13,451 nt of DNA from Candidatus Moraniibacteriota bacterium (GTDB lineage: Bacteria; Patescibacteriota; Minisyncoccia; Moranbacterales; UBA1568): the NCBI GenBank assembly GCA_017992575.1, contig JAGOOJ010000019.1:1-13451 (forward strand), in the 5' to 3' direction. Positions within the stretch are counted from its first letter, which is position 1. Each line of letters opens with the position of its first letter. Under the pieces are notes generated by a model. That model made no database searches and was not told the DNA's origin. It was given only the letters and a program-made list of their open reading frames with translations. Positions 1 to 5,757 of the stretch are shown piece after piece. A program made the position numbers and the translations under genes.

Positions 1-84
1 CCTGTAGCTCGACGCCTCCTCGCTACTCCCAAGAAAAAATCTCTTCGTCTCACACTCAAAGGCGACACTGTTTTGTGCACATAA
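1..84 (+). CDS. 3' end of an unidentified upstream gene (partial)
   Basis: Frame 1 is open from the first base to a TAA at 82-84 and would encode a basic 27-residue tail that includes ATPKKKSLRLTLKGDT. It runs into the following ComF gene with a 10-base overlap if that gene starts at GTG 75, as is common for co-transcribed genes. The stretch is too short to identify a family. It could also be a chance open frame, so only the possibility of a 3' gene end is reported. Confidence 0.35.
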   Translation, partial: PVARRLLATPKKKSLRLTLKGDTVLCT

Positions 85-824
85 CCCGAGCCAATCTCTC
101 AGCTTTCTTGAATACATGGGGTCAACAAATGCTTGACATCCTGTTCCCTTTACAGTGCATCGGTTGTGGCAAGAAGAAGTCCTGGATCTGTGACCTCTGC
201 CTCCACCAAATTCCCCTGCGCCTCGAGCAACATTGTCCTGCCTGTCTACGCCATACTACCCCCTTTGGTCAAGTCTGTTTCGCCTGCCAGGATAGCGCCA
301 AACCAGCTCTCGATGGTCTTTTTATCGCCTCCTACTATCGTGACACCCTCCTGCCACGAGCTATTCATACCTACAAGTACCGTTTTATCAAAGACCTCAG
401 CATACCACTCGGATCACTTCTTTTGCATGCTCTCTCAAAAACTGACCTTCCGCTTCCAGACACCCTCATTCCGGTACCGCTCCACCCCAGACGCCTCCGC
501 TTTCGTGGCTTTAACCAGGCCGAGCTACTCGCTCGTATCCTCTCATCGCAACTCACCCCTGGGCTCGAAATCCCACTCCTGACTGATACCCTGCTTCGTA
601 TCCGTTCCACTAAACCCCAAATGAAAATTGAATCCCGAGAAGAGCGTCTCACTAACCTGAAAAATGCTTTCCATGTCGCAACAGAAAAACGAGCTCTTCT
701 CGAAGGGAAGTCCCTCTGGCTCATTGATGATGTTGCTACCACCGGTACTACCCTCGAGGAATGCGCCACTGTTCTCAAGCATTCCGGTGCCAAAACAGTT
801 TATGGTATCGTTCTAGCCCGATAG
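75..824 (+). CDS. comF: ComF family phosphoribosyltransferase-like protein
   Basis: This is a 249-aa ComF/GntX-type protein, associated in transformable bacteria with DNA uptake; its biochemical activity is not settled. The N-terminus has four CxxC pairs (C28/C31, C39/C42, C54/C57, C68/C71), the family's double zinc ribbon. The C-terminal half is a type I PRTase fold: PVPLHPRR and RGFNQAELLA precede the PRPP-binding loop DDVATTGTT at about 218-226. Length matches the family. The GTG start at 75 is preferred because it keeps a helix ahead of LDILFP, as in many homologues. Met19 (ATG at 129, with GGGG seven bases upstream) is a credible alternative giving 231 aa. The gene overlaps the open frame before it and ends at a strong hairpin. 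Finding it alone, without other competence genes, is normal. Confidence 0.93.
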   Translation: MHITRANLSAFLNTWGQQMLDILFPLQCIGCGKKKSWICDLCLHQIPLRLEQHCPACLRHTTPFGQVCFACQDSAKPALDGLFIASYYRDTLLPRAIHTYKYRFIKDLSIPLGSLLLHALSKTDLPLPDTLIPVPLHPRRLRFRGFNQAELLARILSSQLTPGLEIPLLTDTLLRIRSTKPQMKIESREERLTNLKNAFHVATEKRALLEGKSLWLIDDVATTGTTLEECATVLKHSGAKTVYGIVLAR

Positions 825-825
825 C

Positions 826-859
826 AAAAGAGTTACGTCATTCATCACGTAACTCTTTT
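826..859. terminator. Bidirectional intrinsic terminator
   Basis: A perfect 13-bp inverted repeat (826-838 with 847-859) encloses an 8-base loop. It begins with AAAA and ends with TTTT, so it works as hairpin plus U-tract in both directions. It lies between the converging ComF gene and the SurA-like gene. Confidence 0.85.
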
Positions 860-886
860 TACAGGAGTATCTCGGGGAAACGTCAA

Positions 887-1657
887 CTATTCGTAGAGTA
901 CAAAATAGTCAATTTTTGCCTTTTCCTTTAGATCACTTACCCACTGTGTCGCTTCCGTACTGAATTTTCTTCCCTTCAGTTGTTCGCGGGCCTGATTAAC
1001 CATATCTTCTGAGCTGACCCCATTAGAAGCAGGCATCTTGGTGGTGTTCAAATATTCTTTCAACTCCTCATCACTCACCGAAATTTTGTCCGCCAAGAGT
1101 TGCTCCAAAGACTTGTTGATTTCTATCTGCTCACGGAGATCGGAGAGTGACATTCCCTGTCCTGCCAAAGCCTGCTCCAGAGTACCACCCTGAGCCATAA
1201 CTTGTTCTTCTACTTTTTTCACTTCAGCATCGACATCGGCTGGTGTCGCCACGACCCCCTGCTTCCGCAGTTCATCCTTGATAAGCTTTTTAGTAATCAT
1301 CGTATCAAGCACATTTTTGCCTGATTGTTTTTCAAGCTCCTGCACCACGCTCCATCGACTGATAGCCTGTCCATTCACACTCGCTGCAATAAAGAATCCC
1401 TTGAAATACACAAACCCAACAAAAAGGATGCCGAAAATACCAAAAATAACGATAAAGGTTTTGGTTGTTCGGTCAATTTTAGAAACATACCCACACACCA
1501 TCTGGGCAACATCTTTCAATGTCGGTTTCTTTTTTTCCGGTGTCTCACTCGGGGTGGCCGAACTCGCTACCACAGCCTCCTCTTTTTTCTCAACAACTGC
1601 CGCCACTACTGTTTCCTTCACTTCTGGCACTTCCGTCTTCGGTACTTCATTTTCCAT
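887..1657 (-). CDS. SurA-N-like membrane-anchored chaperone
   Basis: This 256-aa protein has three parts. Residues 1-45 are a low-complexity Glu/Lys/Val/Pro-rich tail, presumably cytoplasmic. Residues about 67-85 form one transmembrane helix (FIVIFGIFGILFVGFVYF). The remainder is extracytoplasmic and resembles the SurA N-terminal chaperone domain: it opens with SVNGQAISRW, continues with VLDTMITKKLIKDELRKQG, and has the alternating helices and 'VSDEELKEYL' segment of PrsA/SurA-like foldases. No parvulin PPIase domain follows, because the protein ends about 30 residues after the last chaperone helix. The likely role is binding secreted or envelope proteins during folding, without isomerase activity. 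This is a domain-level assignment with no orthologue named. A GGAGGG sits about 26 bases before the ATG, too far to be its ribosome binding site. Confidence 0.72.
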   Translation of the reverse strand: MENEVPKTEVPEVKETVVAAVVEKKEEAVVASSATPSETPEKKKPTLKDVAQMVCGYVSKIDRTTKTFIVIFGIFGILFVGFVYFKGFFIAASVNGQAISRWSVVQELEKQSGKNVLDTMITKKLIKDELRKQGVVATPADVDAEVKKVEEQVMAQGGTLEQALAGQGMSLSDLREQIEINKSLEQLLADKISVSDEELKEYLNTTKMPASNGVSSEDMVNQAREQLKGRKFSTEATQWVSDLKEKAKIDYFVLYE

Positions 1658-1695
1658 AGCAGTACGCTTCGTTAATAATCATTCCCTCCACACAG

Positions 1696-1720
1696 AAAAA
1701 GAGCTTGTCCATCTCTTTTT
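1696..1720 (-). terminator. Hairpin with U-tract in the leader of the SurA-like gene
   Basis: An 8-bp perfect stem (1696-1703 with 1713-1720, core AAAAAGAG/CTCTTTTT) encloses a 9-base loop. Read on the minus strand it lies after the DUF1761 gene and 38 bases before the SurA-like start codon. It may be the terminator of the upstream genes or an attenuator-like element. The GC content of the stem is low, so strength is uncertain. Confidence 0.45.
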
Positions 1721-1842
1721 TTCCTATTGTACTGTATAAAGCCAAAAAGTGCTACCAGCTCATTTTTTTAATTGCTCTTCCTTCACCCGAAATCGCACTA
1801 TTTTTCGAATGAATCCCCAAGGAAGCACCTTTCCAATCTTCC

Positions 1843-2259
1843 TTAGAAAAAGTGAAGAACAACAGCGGCAACCATGAGATTGACAAGTGAACCACCGGCC
1901 ATAATACCAATTTTCTTACACATAAACTGCTGGGGCGTCCCGCCGAACATAACAGCGCTCACCTGTGTTGGCATCACAAAACCAAGCCACAGAAATCCCG
2001 CTGCCCCAAAAGCATGCCATTCAGACGAAAGCTCAGATACAAAGAGCGCTAAAACAAAAGTTGTCACCAATGTGCCGAGTAACTGTACCGCCAAGTATGG
2101 TGTCATCCCTTTTTGTGCTTTCTCCTGCTCTTCAGGTGAGAGCTTATCGTATCCATGTATAGCACCCCACGTTTTGCCGAAAATGGCCATGTACCATACC
2201 CAACCACAAATAAACTGCAACACCGTTGCTGCCACTATCGCCACATAATTTAATTCCAT
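1843..2259 (-). CDS. DUF1761 family membrane protein
   Basis: This 138-aa protein has four predicted transmembrane helices (about 5-27, 54-76, 84-106, 116-137) and a short polar loop at 36-53. The pattern of an aromatic-rich first helix (GWVWYMAIFGKTW), a loop with SPEEQEKAQ, and a third helix with GFLWLGFVMPTQVSAVMFGG matches DUF1761. Family function is unknown. The full family length is present. It follows the OmdA-like gene by 40 bases on the same strand, with no Shine-Dalgarno sequence near the ATG. Confidence 0.8.
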   Translation of the reverse strand: MELNYVAIVAATVLQFICGWVWYMAIFGKTWGAIHGYDKLSPEEQEKAQKGMTPYLAVQLLGTLVTTFVLALFVSELSSEWHAFGAAGFLWLGFVMPTQVSAVMFGGTPQQFMCKKIGIMAGGSLVNLMVAAVVLHFF

Positions 2260-2299
2260 ACGAATATTTTATGAGTTATACTCACCTACTTTTATAAGC

Positions 2300-2596
2300 T
2301 TACTCCTCCTTCCGCCGTTTTTCAAACCACTTCGCAGCATTTGGACGACGGTGAGGACAACCCGGCCAACAACACGGCCTGCGCTTACCTTTGAGCAAGT
2401 CCTCCCGCAACCGACTGATGTGTTCATTCCGAGTCTCTGGCTTTTTAACGATAGTTATCCAGCAAATCCATTCGTTGCGTGCCAATGGTGTCAGTCCGTT
2501 CCAGAGTTCGAGCAATTTTGGCACCTCCAACAGCACACCCTTCACATCCTTAGGAACCGTATGTACCACACCGGAGCTGATAGAAACCTTGGTCAT
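2300..2596 (-). CDS. YdeI/OmpD-associated (OmdA) domain protein
   Basis: This 98-aa soluble protein matches the C-terminal OmdA domain of YdeI-type proteins: a helix at about 26-40 (LLELWNGLTPLARNEW), then ITIVKKPETRNEHISRLRED, the family's hallmark 'A/VKKPETR..RI' segment, and a GK-rich end. A short cysteine-containing tail follows (C75, C76, C80, H82 in CCWPGCPHRRP) that could bind a metal; this is inferred only. It lies 36 bases after the DUF1801 gene, so together they reproduce the domain order of a fused YdeI. The family has been linked to stress and bacteriocin or peptide resistance, but the mechanism is unknown. Confidence 0.8.
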   Translation of the reverse strand: MTKVSISSGVVHTVPKDVKGVLLEVPKLLELWNGLTPLARNEWICWITIVKKPETRNEHISRLREDLLKGKRRPCCWPGCPHRRPNAAKWFEKRRKEE

Positions 2597-2632
2597 GCGA
2601 CTATTGTAGCAAATTATTCGAGAATCAATTTA

Positions 2633-3007
2633 TTATCTCTTCGCCTTCATCACTTTTATACTCTCTTTGACCAATTTTTTTACCAGAGTCATTGGTATTC
2701 TCGTCTCTATGGGCAAGTTCAAAATAGCCTTCGTCGTTCGATATCTCGACAATTCCTTGGCATGACTTTGTAAGACGGGCGGGCGGACATGGAGCCGTAC
2801 GTATGGCAAGTCAAAGCTAAACCAGGCAAACATGCCATCGTAATCATAGCCGTCATACGAATATCCGGGCATTTCGAAGTAGTCAATGCGCTCTTTGGCA
2901 TCAGGCGCTACCATTCGGATCAGAGACCGTAGCTCACGGAGCTTCGACTGAGCTTCTTTGGGAGCACTGGCAATATAGTCATCAACACTTTTTAGGATTT
3001 TTTCCAT
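2633..3007 (-). CDS. DUF1801 domain protein (YdhG/YdeI N-domain type)
   Basis: This 124-aa soluble protein covers a complete DUF1801 domain. An N-terminal helical part (SVDDYIASAPKEAQ, then LRELRSLIRMVAPDAKERIDY) is followed by the conserved MPGYSYDG segment, a beta-rich centre (MFAWFSFDLPYVRLHV), and the closing LNLPIETRIPMTLVKKLVKE motif. Some family members are described as iron-chaperone-like, but biochemical function is not established. The start at ATG 3007 is the only good one; it lacks a Shine-Dalgarno sequence and has copy A of the 26-bp repeat beginning 5 bases upstream. It is first in a pair with the OmdA gene. Confidence 0.85.
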   Translation of the reverse strand: MEKILKSVDDYIASAPKEAQSKLRELRSLIRMVAPDAKERIDYFEMPGYSYDGYDYDGMFAWFSFDLPYVRLHVRPPVLQSHAKELSRYRTTKAILNLPIETRIPMTLVKKLVKESIKVMKAKR

Positions 3008-3011
3008 ACTA

Positions 3012-3037
3012 CGGGGAGCCTGGGACGAAGTTAGAAC
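3012..3037 (+). repeat. 26-bp direct repeat, copy A
   Basis: It is identical to 3891-3916 except at the fourth base (G here, A there); the shared core includes GCCTGGGACGAAGTTAGAAC. This copy is intergenic, directly upstream of the DUF1801 start. Read on + in the frame beginning CGG at 3012, it encodes RGAWDEVRTYY, the same frame that copy B uses inside the 56-aa ORF. Here, however, the frame has no start codon. Confidence 0.9.
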
Positions 3038-3043
3038 GTATTA

Positions 3044-3673
3044 TCATTTAGTCATTCCAAAAATTGTAGATCTGATAATTTCGTTGAAGAGCTCGTCTTG
3101 TGAAGCACTTTCAGTAACCATAATAAAGGCATAATGCGTGCCGTCTGATTCTGTAATATCAATTCTTGTTTCTTTTTGCCCTACCAGAGCAATATGGCTT
3201 AGGTCCTCTGATTTTACTATGCCCGAAATTTTAGTGCCCGTCCGTCCGTCAATCATAACCTTCTCGCTTTTCTGGTTTTCATAACTCACCTTTGGTGTGA
3301 CATAAGAAGAGCTGCTAACAATAACTTGGGCCACTAATCCTGTTTCACGGCAGTTTACAGCCCTATTGCTCGCAGTCTCACACTTCTTCAAGTATTTACT
3401 CTTATCAAAAAATGGAACGGTTGAGATAGCTCCACCGTCGCGACTTCCATTCTGAAGCCAAATTGTAGGATAATTAAATCGCACGCCAAAATTCAAGCCA
3501 GTATCTTTTTTGCTATCAAAACCAATCCACAGACGCCCTCCCTCTTCCTGTACCTTATTTTGTTGAGAGGGAATTTGACCGCTACTAATCGGTGCTTCAA
3601 GAGAGGCTCTCTCATTAAAATAAGAAACAACGACTAGGAAAAGTCCAAAAACAAAAACACAGCCAAGACCAAT
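3044..3673 (-). CDS. Membrane-anchored extracytoplasmic protein, PsbP-like (ATT start proposed)
   Basis: The frame from 3044 stays open far past the TTG at 3496. Codons 3497-3673 encode a transmembrane helix (GLGCVFVFGLFLVVVSYF) and a polar linker, so the 150-aa version truncates the protein. No ATG, GTG or TTG exists in the extra stretch. An excellent Shine-Dalgarno, AAAGGAGGG (3682-3690), lies about 8 bases before ATT at 3673, giving 209 aa. A frameshift from ATG 3731 (58 bases upstream, hence out of frame) is the alternative. The exported part has an 'FNYPTIW' motif and a C-terminal 'DELFNEIIRSTIF' segment. Both recall PsbP-like or lipoprotein families common in Patescibacteria, which I infer from pattern only. 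Three Cys residues lie in its middle. Function unknown. Confidence 0.72.
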   Translation of the reverse strand: MGLGCVFVFGLFLVVVSYFNERASLEAPISSGQIPSQQNKVQEEGGRLWIGFDSKKDTGLNFGVRFNYPTIWLQNGSRDGGAISTVPFFDKSKYLKKCETASNRAVNCRETGLVAQVIVSSSSYVTPKVSYENQKSEKVMIDGRTGTKISGIVKSEDLSHIALVGQKETRIDITESDGTHYAFIMVTESASQDELFNEIIRSTIFGMTK

Positions 3674-3732
3674 ATATAAAACCCTCCTTTGTTTATATTC
3701 CGTAGAAATAAGTATTAATAGAATTTTTCATT

Positions 3733-3761
3733 ATTATACAATTTTTTACTAATTTGGTAAA
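3733..3761 (-). promoter_or_regulatory. Candidate sigma-70 promoter for the 209-aa anchored protein
   Basis: On the minus strand, TTTACC (3756-3761, 4/6 match to -35) and a perfect TATAAT (3733-3738) are 17 bases apart. Transcription would start near 3726, downstream of ATG 3731 and upstream of the AAAGGAGGG site. This favours the ATT start. The region is AT-rich, so chance matches are possible. Confidence 0.55.
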
Positions 3762-3767
3762 AGCGAG

Positions 3768-3938
3768 ATGAAGATGGAAAAACTACCTTTGAACGCCACA
3801 ATAGAAAACAAAGAAATGGCTTCTCACAAACTAAAACAGCCTTACCAAATACTCGAAAAAGTAAACGATAAAGCTGATTTTTTACAGATGCGGAGAGCCT
3901 GGGACGAAGTTAGAACATATATTAGCATGAATTGCTAA
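3768..3938 (+). CDS. 56-aa small protein ending in a repeated WDEVRTY segment
   Basis: This ORF runs from ATG 3768 to TAA 3936-3938 and encodes 56 mostly polar residues. It begins MKMEKLPLNATIENKEM, continues with a Lys/Gln-rich centre (SHKLKQPYQILEKVNDKADF), and ends RRAWDEVRTYISMNC. It is divergent from the 209-aa gene and is the only + strand gene in this section. Its last third contains copy B of the 26-bp repeat. A 7-bp hairpin followed by TTTTATT begins inside the last codons and looks like its terminator. A second ATG lies at 3774. No family is recognised. It may be a real small gene or a decayed one; coding bias cannot be judged at this length. Confidence 0.5.
   Translation: MKMEKLPLNATIENKEMASHKLKQPYQILEKVNDKADFLQMRRAWDEVRTYISMNC
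3891..3916 (+). repeat. 26-bp direct repeat, copy B
   Basis: This is the second copy, 25/26 identical to 3012-3037, 879 bases away in the same orientation. It falls in frame within the 56-aa ORF, encoding RRAWDEVRT. The similarity continues weakly for a few bases (TAT) after the repeat. Confidence 0.9.
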
Positions 3939-3945
3939 TTTTATT
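3921..3945 (+). terminator. Candidate terminator of the 56-aa ORF
   Basis: The stem ATTAGCA/TGCTAAT (3921-3927 with 3933-3939) with a 5-base loop overlaps the TAA and is followed by TTTATT. The stem is short and AT-rich. On the minus strand the same hairpin follows the coiled-coil gene, but no T-run comes after it there. Confidence 0.5.
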
Positions 3946-3961
3946 ACACAAGATGCGTAGC

Positions 3962-4720
3962 TTATAAGCCCTTTTCTACTTCTTCAATCTTAAGAATTTT
4001 TCGTACTCTATCTCGCAAACCACCAGTGCTGGTTACCATTTGTAAATTTGGATCATCAGCATTCTTTAAACTGCCAATGATTGGAATAAAATACCCCTTT
4101 TCATAAACATGCCCATCGGCCGCCGTAATCTCCCCGAGTTGCGACAAAACCCTCATCAAGCTTCGTCTATTTGTCACTGAATCAATACTCACTGAAAGAA
4201 ATTCTTCGGGCGTTAATGATCCTTCAGAATTTCTTATGGAGTTGTGCTCGGTGTTTGCAGTTTGCTTGCTCGGGACTTCTTCTATCCCCCTCTTCATTTC
4301 ACTTCGAAGAGCGTCAATTTTTCTATCTCTCTCCGAATCAAGCTGATCGAGTTCAACACCTGAAATTTCCCCATTTATTCTCCTTTGTAAATCTGATTTT
4401 CCTTGTTCAACTTGTTCTGATAACTCTATCAATAATTCATCCATTTTCCCTGTCTTTTCTACATTTTTACTCTTTATCTGAGCCGCTAAAGCATCAGCTC
4501 GGGCCAACTCTGCATTCCGTGCTACTTCGTCTTGTCTCACCTGTTCGGCTCGAGCCGTTTCTATTGCAGGGTCCGGTAAAGGTTCCAATACCATTTCTGC
4601 CTTTTGCTCCGCCGGGGATTCTTCCTCAAGAGGAGCGAGTTCCAAATCCCCGGCTAAACGGGTCGCCGTGTCTTCCGGTGTTTCATTCGACAAAGGTTTC
4701 GGCTGGTCAAAATTCGGCAT
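3962..4720 (-). CDS. Coiled-coil hypothetical protein
   Basis: This 252-aa protein is not recognised. The N-terminal 55 residues are acidic and Pro/Glu-rich, probably disordered. Residues about 55-150 are strongly charged helix typical of a coiled coil, containing RAEQVRQDEVARNAELARAD and later DQLDSERDRKIDALRSEM. From about 170 a compact C-terminal domain begins (SLTPEEFLSVSIDSVTNRRS), with a glycine-containing core around GYFIPIIGSL and a basic end. There is no signal peptide or membrane segment, so it is probably cytoplasmic. It follows the DUF6624 gene with a 10-base gap, so the two are almost certainly co-transcribed and may cooperate. The start at ATG 4720 is the only one consistent with that spacing. 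Confidence 0.75.
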   Translation of the reverse strand: MPNFDQPKPLSNETPEDTATRLAGDLELAPLEEESPAEQKAEMVLEPLPDPAIETARAEQVRQDEVARNAELARADALAAQIKSKNVEKTGKMDELLIELSEQVEQGKSDLQRRINGEISGVELDQLDSERDRKIDALRSEMKRGIEEVPSKQTANTEHNSIRNSEGSLTPEEFLSVSIDSVTNRRSLMRVLSQLGEITAADGHVYEKGYFIPIIGSLKNADDPNLQMVTSTGGLRDRVRKILKIEEVEKGL

Positions 4721-4730
4721 AACAACGCTG

Positions 4731-5291
4731 TTAATTCTTATTTCTACCCGTCCTCTCTGCTATCTTTTGATTTAATTCTTTCATCTCCAACTCATACTCC
4801 TCAAATAATCCCAAACCCATTTCTTTTCGTCTTGTATTAAGATTCTCTCTGTCTTCAATAGGAACGGGTCCGAATTTCCCTTCTGAGTCGTAATCGAATT
4901 GAGTGCCATAGAGAGTTGGTCTCCCTGTACTCACCCTTACTCTATCTTCCAAAAAAGCTCTGTCTTGTTTTCTTACTTCCCCATCTGGCTCATGTTGCAT
5001 TAAATCCAAACACTGTTGTTGAAACTCAGGGTCATGATCAGCGTGTTGCACCAGTAACCATGCTGCGTTTGCTGCTTCTTCTCCCACCTTTGACTGTGTA
5101 GGCCACCCTATCTTTGCTACTATCTCCTTCAAGCGTTCAGTATTTCTCTTATCAAGAGTCTTTTCCCATGTTTCCCCCGTTTCCTGCCAATGCCTTCTCG
5201 CGTCTTGATCAGAATGGGCTAGAGCTAAAAGTTCAGTCATAAAACCGTTATCTTTTTTCTCTTGTGGACTACCTGGCTCAAATTTTTCCAT
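4731..5291 (-). CDS. DUF6624 domain protein
   Basis: This 186-aa soluble protein has the DUF6624 pattern. The first 45 residues are polar. RLKEIVAKIGWPTQSKVGEEA (about 54-74) leads into AWLLVQHADHDPEFQQQCL, then AFLEDRVRVSTGRPTLYGTQF and the closing PIEDRENLNTRRKEMGLG segment. The conserved GWP, QHAD, DR and GTQ motifs suggest a binding or catalytic site, but the family has no known activity. It heads an operon with the coiled-coil gene. The 95 bases upstream contain TTGACC near the start but no convincing -10 box, and no Shine-Dalgarno sequence. Confidence 0.82.
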   Translation of the reverse strand: MEKFEPGSPQEKKDNGFMTELLALAHSDQDARRHWQETGETWEKTLDKRNTERLKEIVAKIGWPTQSKVGEEAANAAWLLVQHADHDPEFQQQCLDLMQHEPDGEVRKQDRAFLEDRVRVSTGRPTLYGTQFDYDSEGKFGPVPIEDRENLNTRRKEMGLGLFEEYELEMKELNQKIAERTGRNKN

Positions 5292-5386
5292 AGTAATGAA
5301 AAAGGAAAGGGGTCAAGTACATTTCTTTTGAAATTGATAATGTTTCATGCCCAAAATACTATCCAACTACACACTCAATATAAACC

Positions 5387-5419
5387 AAAAATCCCCCAGG
5401 GACAATCTGGGAGATTTTT
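5387..5419 (-). terminator. Terminator of the tRNA transcription unit
   Basis: A 13-bp stem (5387-5399 with 5407-5419) has a 7-base loop. The one non-Watson-Crick position (5394/5412) is a G-U pair in minus-strand RNA but a C-A mismatch in plus-strand RNA, so the element favours minus transcription. The stem ends with five T's. It directly follows the tRNA fragment. Confidence 0.85.
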
Positions 5420-5424
5420 CAGTG

Positions 5425-5470
5425 CGCGAAAGAAGGGATTCGAACCCTTCTCATGCTAGCACTAAATGAG
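5425..5470 (-). pseudogene. 3' fragment of a class II tRNA
   Basis: Read on the minus strand, this piece has a variable-arm-like stem (CTCAT/ATGAG), a canonical T arm (AAGGG, TTCGAAT, CCCTT) and the 3' acceptor strand CTTTCGC followed by G. The matching 5' acceptor strand GCGAAAG, a D arm and an anticodon arm are absent in the 34 bases separating it from tRNA-Ser. It therefore cannot form a full tRNA locally. The long variable arm suggests Ser or Leu origin. It may be a decayed tRNA gene or the tRNA-3'-end copy that site-specific integration leaves behind. Confidence 0.65.
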
Positions 5471-5504
5471 TTATATAAACACATTTTATTCTATATGTCA
5501 ATAG

Positions 5505-5591
5505 CGGAGAGGCAGGGATTCGAACCCTGGGACCAGTTACCCGGTCAACTTCTTAGCAGGAAGCTCCTTTAAGCCACTCAGGCACCTCTCC
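5505..5591 (-). tRNA. tRNA-Ser (anticodon GCU)
   Basis: A complete class II cloverleaf: acceptor GGAGAGG/CCTCTCC, D arm, anticodon stem GCTTC/GAAGT around loop CTGCTAA (anticodon GCT at 5555-5557), a variable arm with stem GACC/GGTC, and T arm CAGGG-TTCGAAT-CCCTG. The discriminator base is G (5505). CCA is not encoded and must be added enzymatically. It reads serine codons AGC and AGU. Confidence 0.96.
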
Positions 5592-5724
5592 AATGTTATT
5601 CACTTTTCTCAAAAATACTCTTCCAAAGCCACTCTCCATATTTTTTCGCTACATTACCCAGCCTACCAACTTTCCTTTGGAAAATCAAGCAAAAAGAAAC
5701 CCTTTCCTTTTTCTGAGAACAGAC

Positions 5725-5730
5725 TATACT
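5725..5730 (+). promoter_or_regulatory. Possible -10 box for the zinc-ribbon/tag operon
   Basis: TATACT (5/6 match) lies 28 bases before the ATG at 5758. The upstream -35 region is only a weak match. It is the best candidate in the divergent interval between tRNA-Ser and this operon. Confidence 0.3.
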
Positions 5731-5757
5731 TGAGGCATAAAAAGTAACCACTTCGCT

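Noticed and set aside
2979..3131. Plus-strand open frame containing repeat copy A as a second small gene
   Set aside because: The frame from 2979 has no start codon before the repeat and runs antisense into the 209-aa gene, so only a remnant is claimed.
5425..5470. 3' end of a tmRNA
   Set aside because: The acceptor strand and variable-arm-like stem fit a class II tRNA, and no tmRNA tag-peptide region is present upstream.
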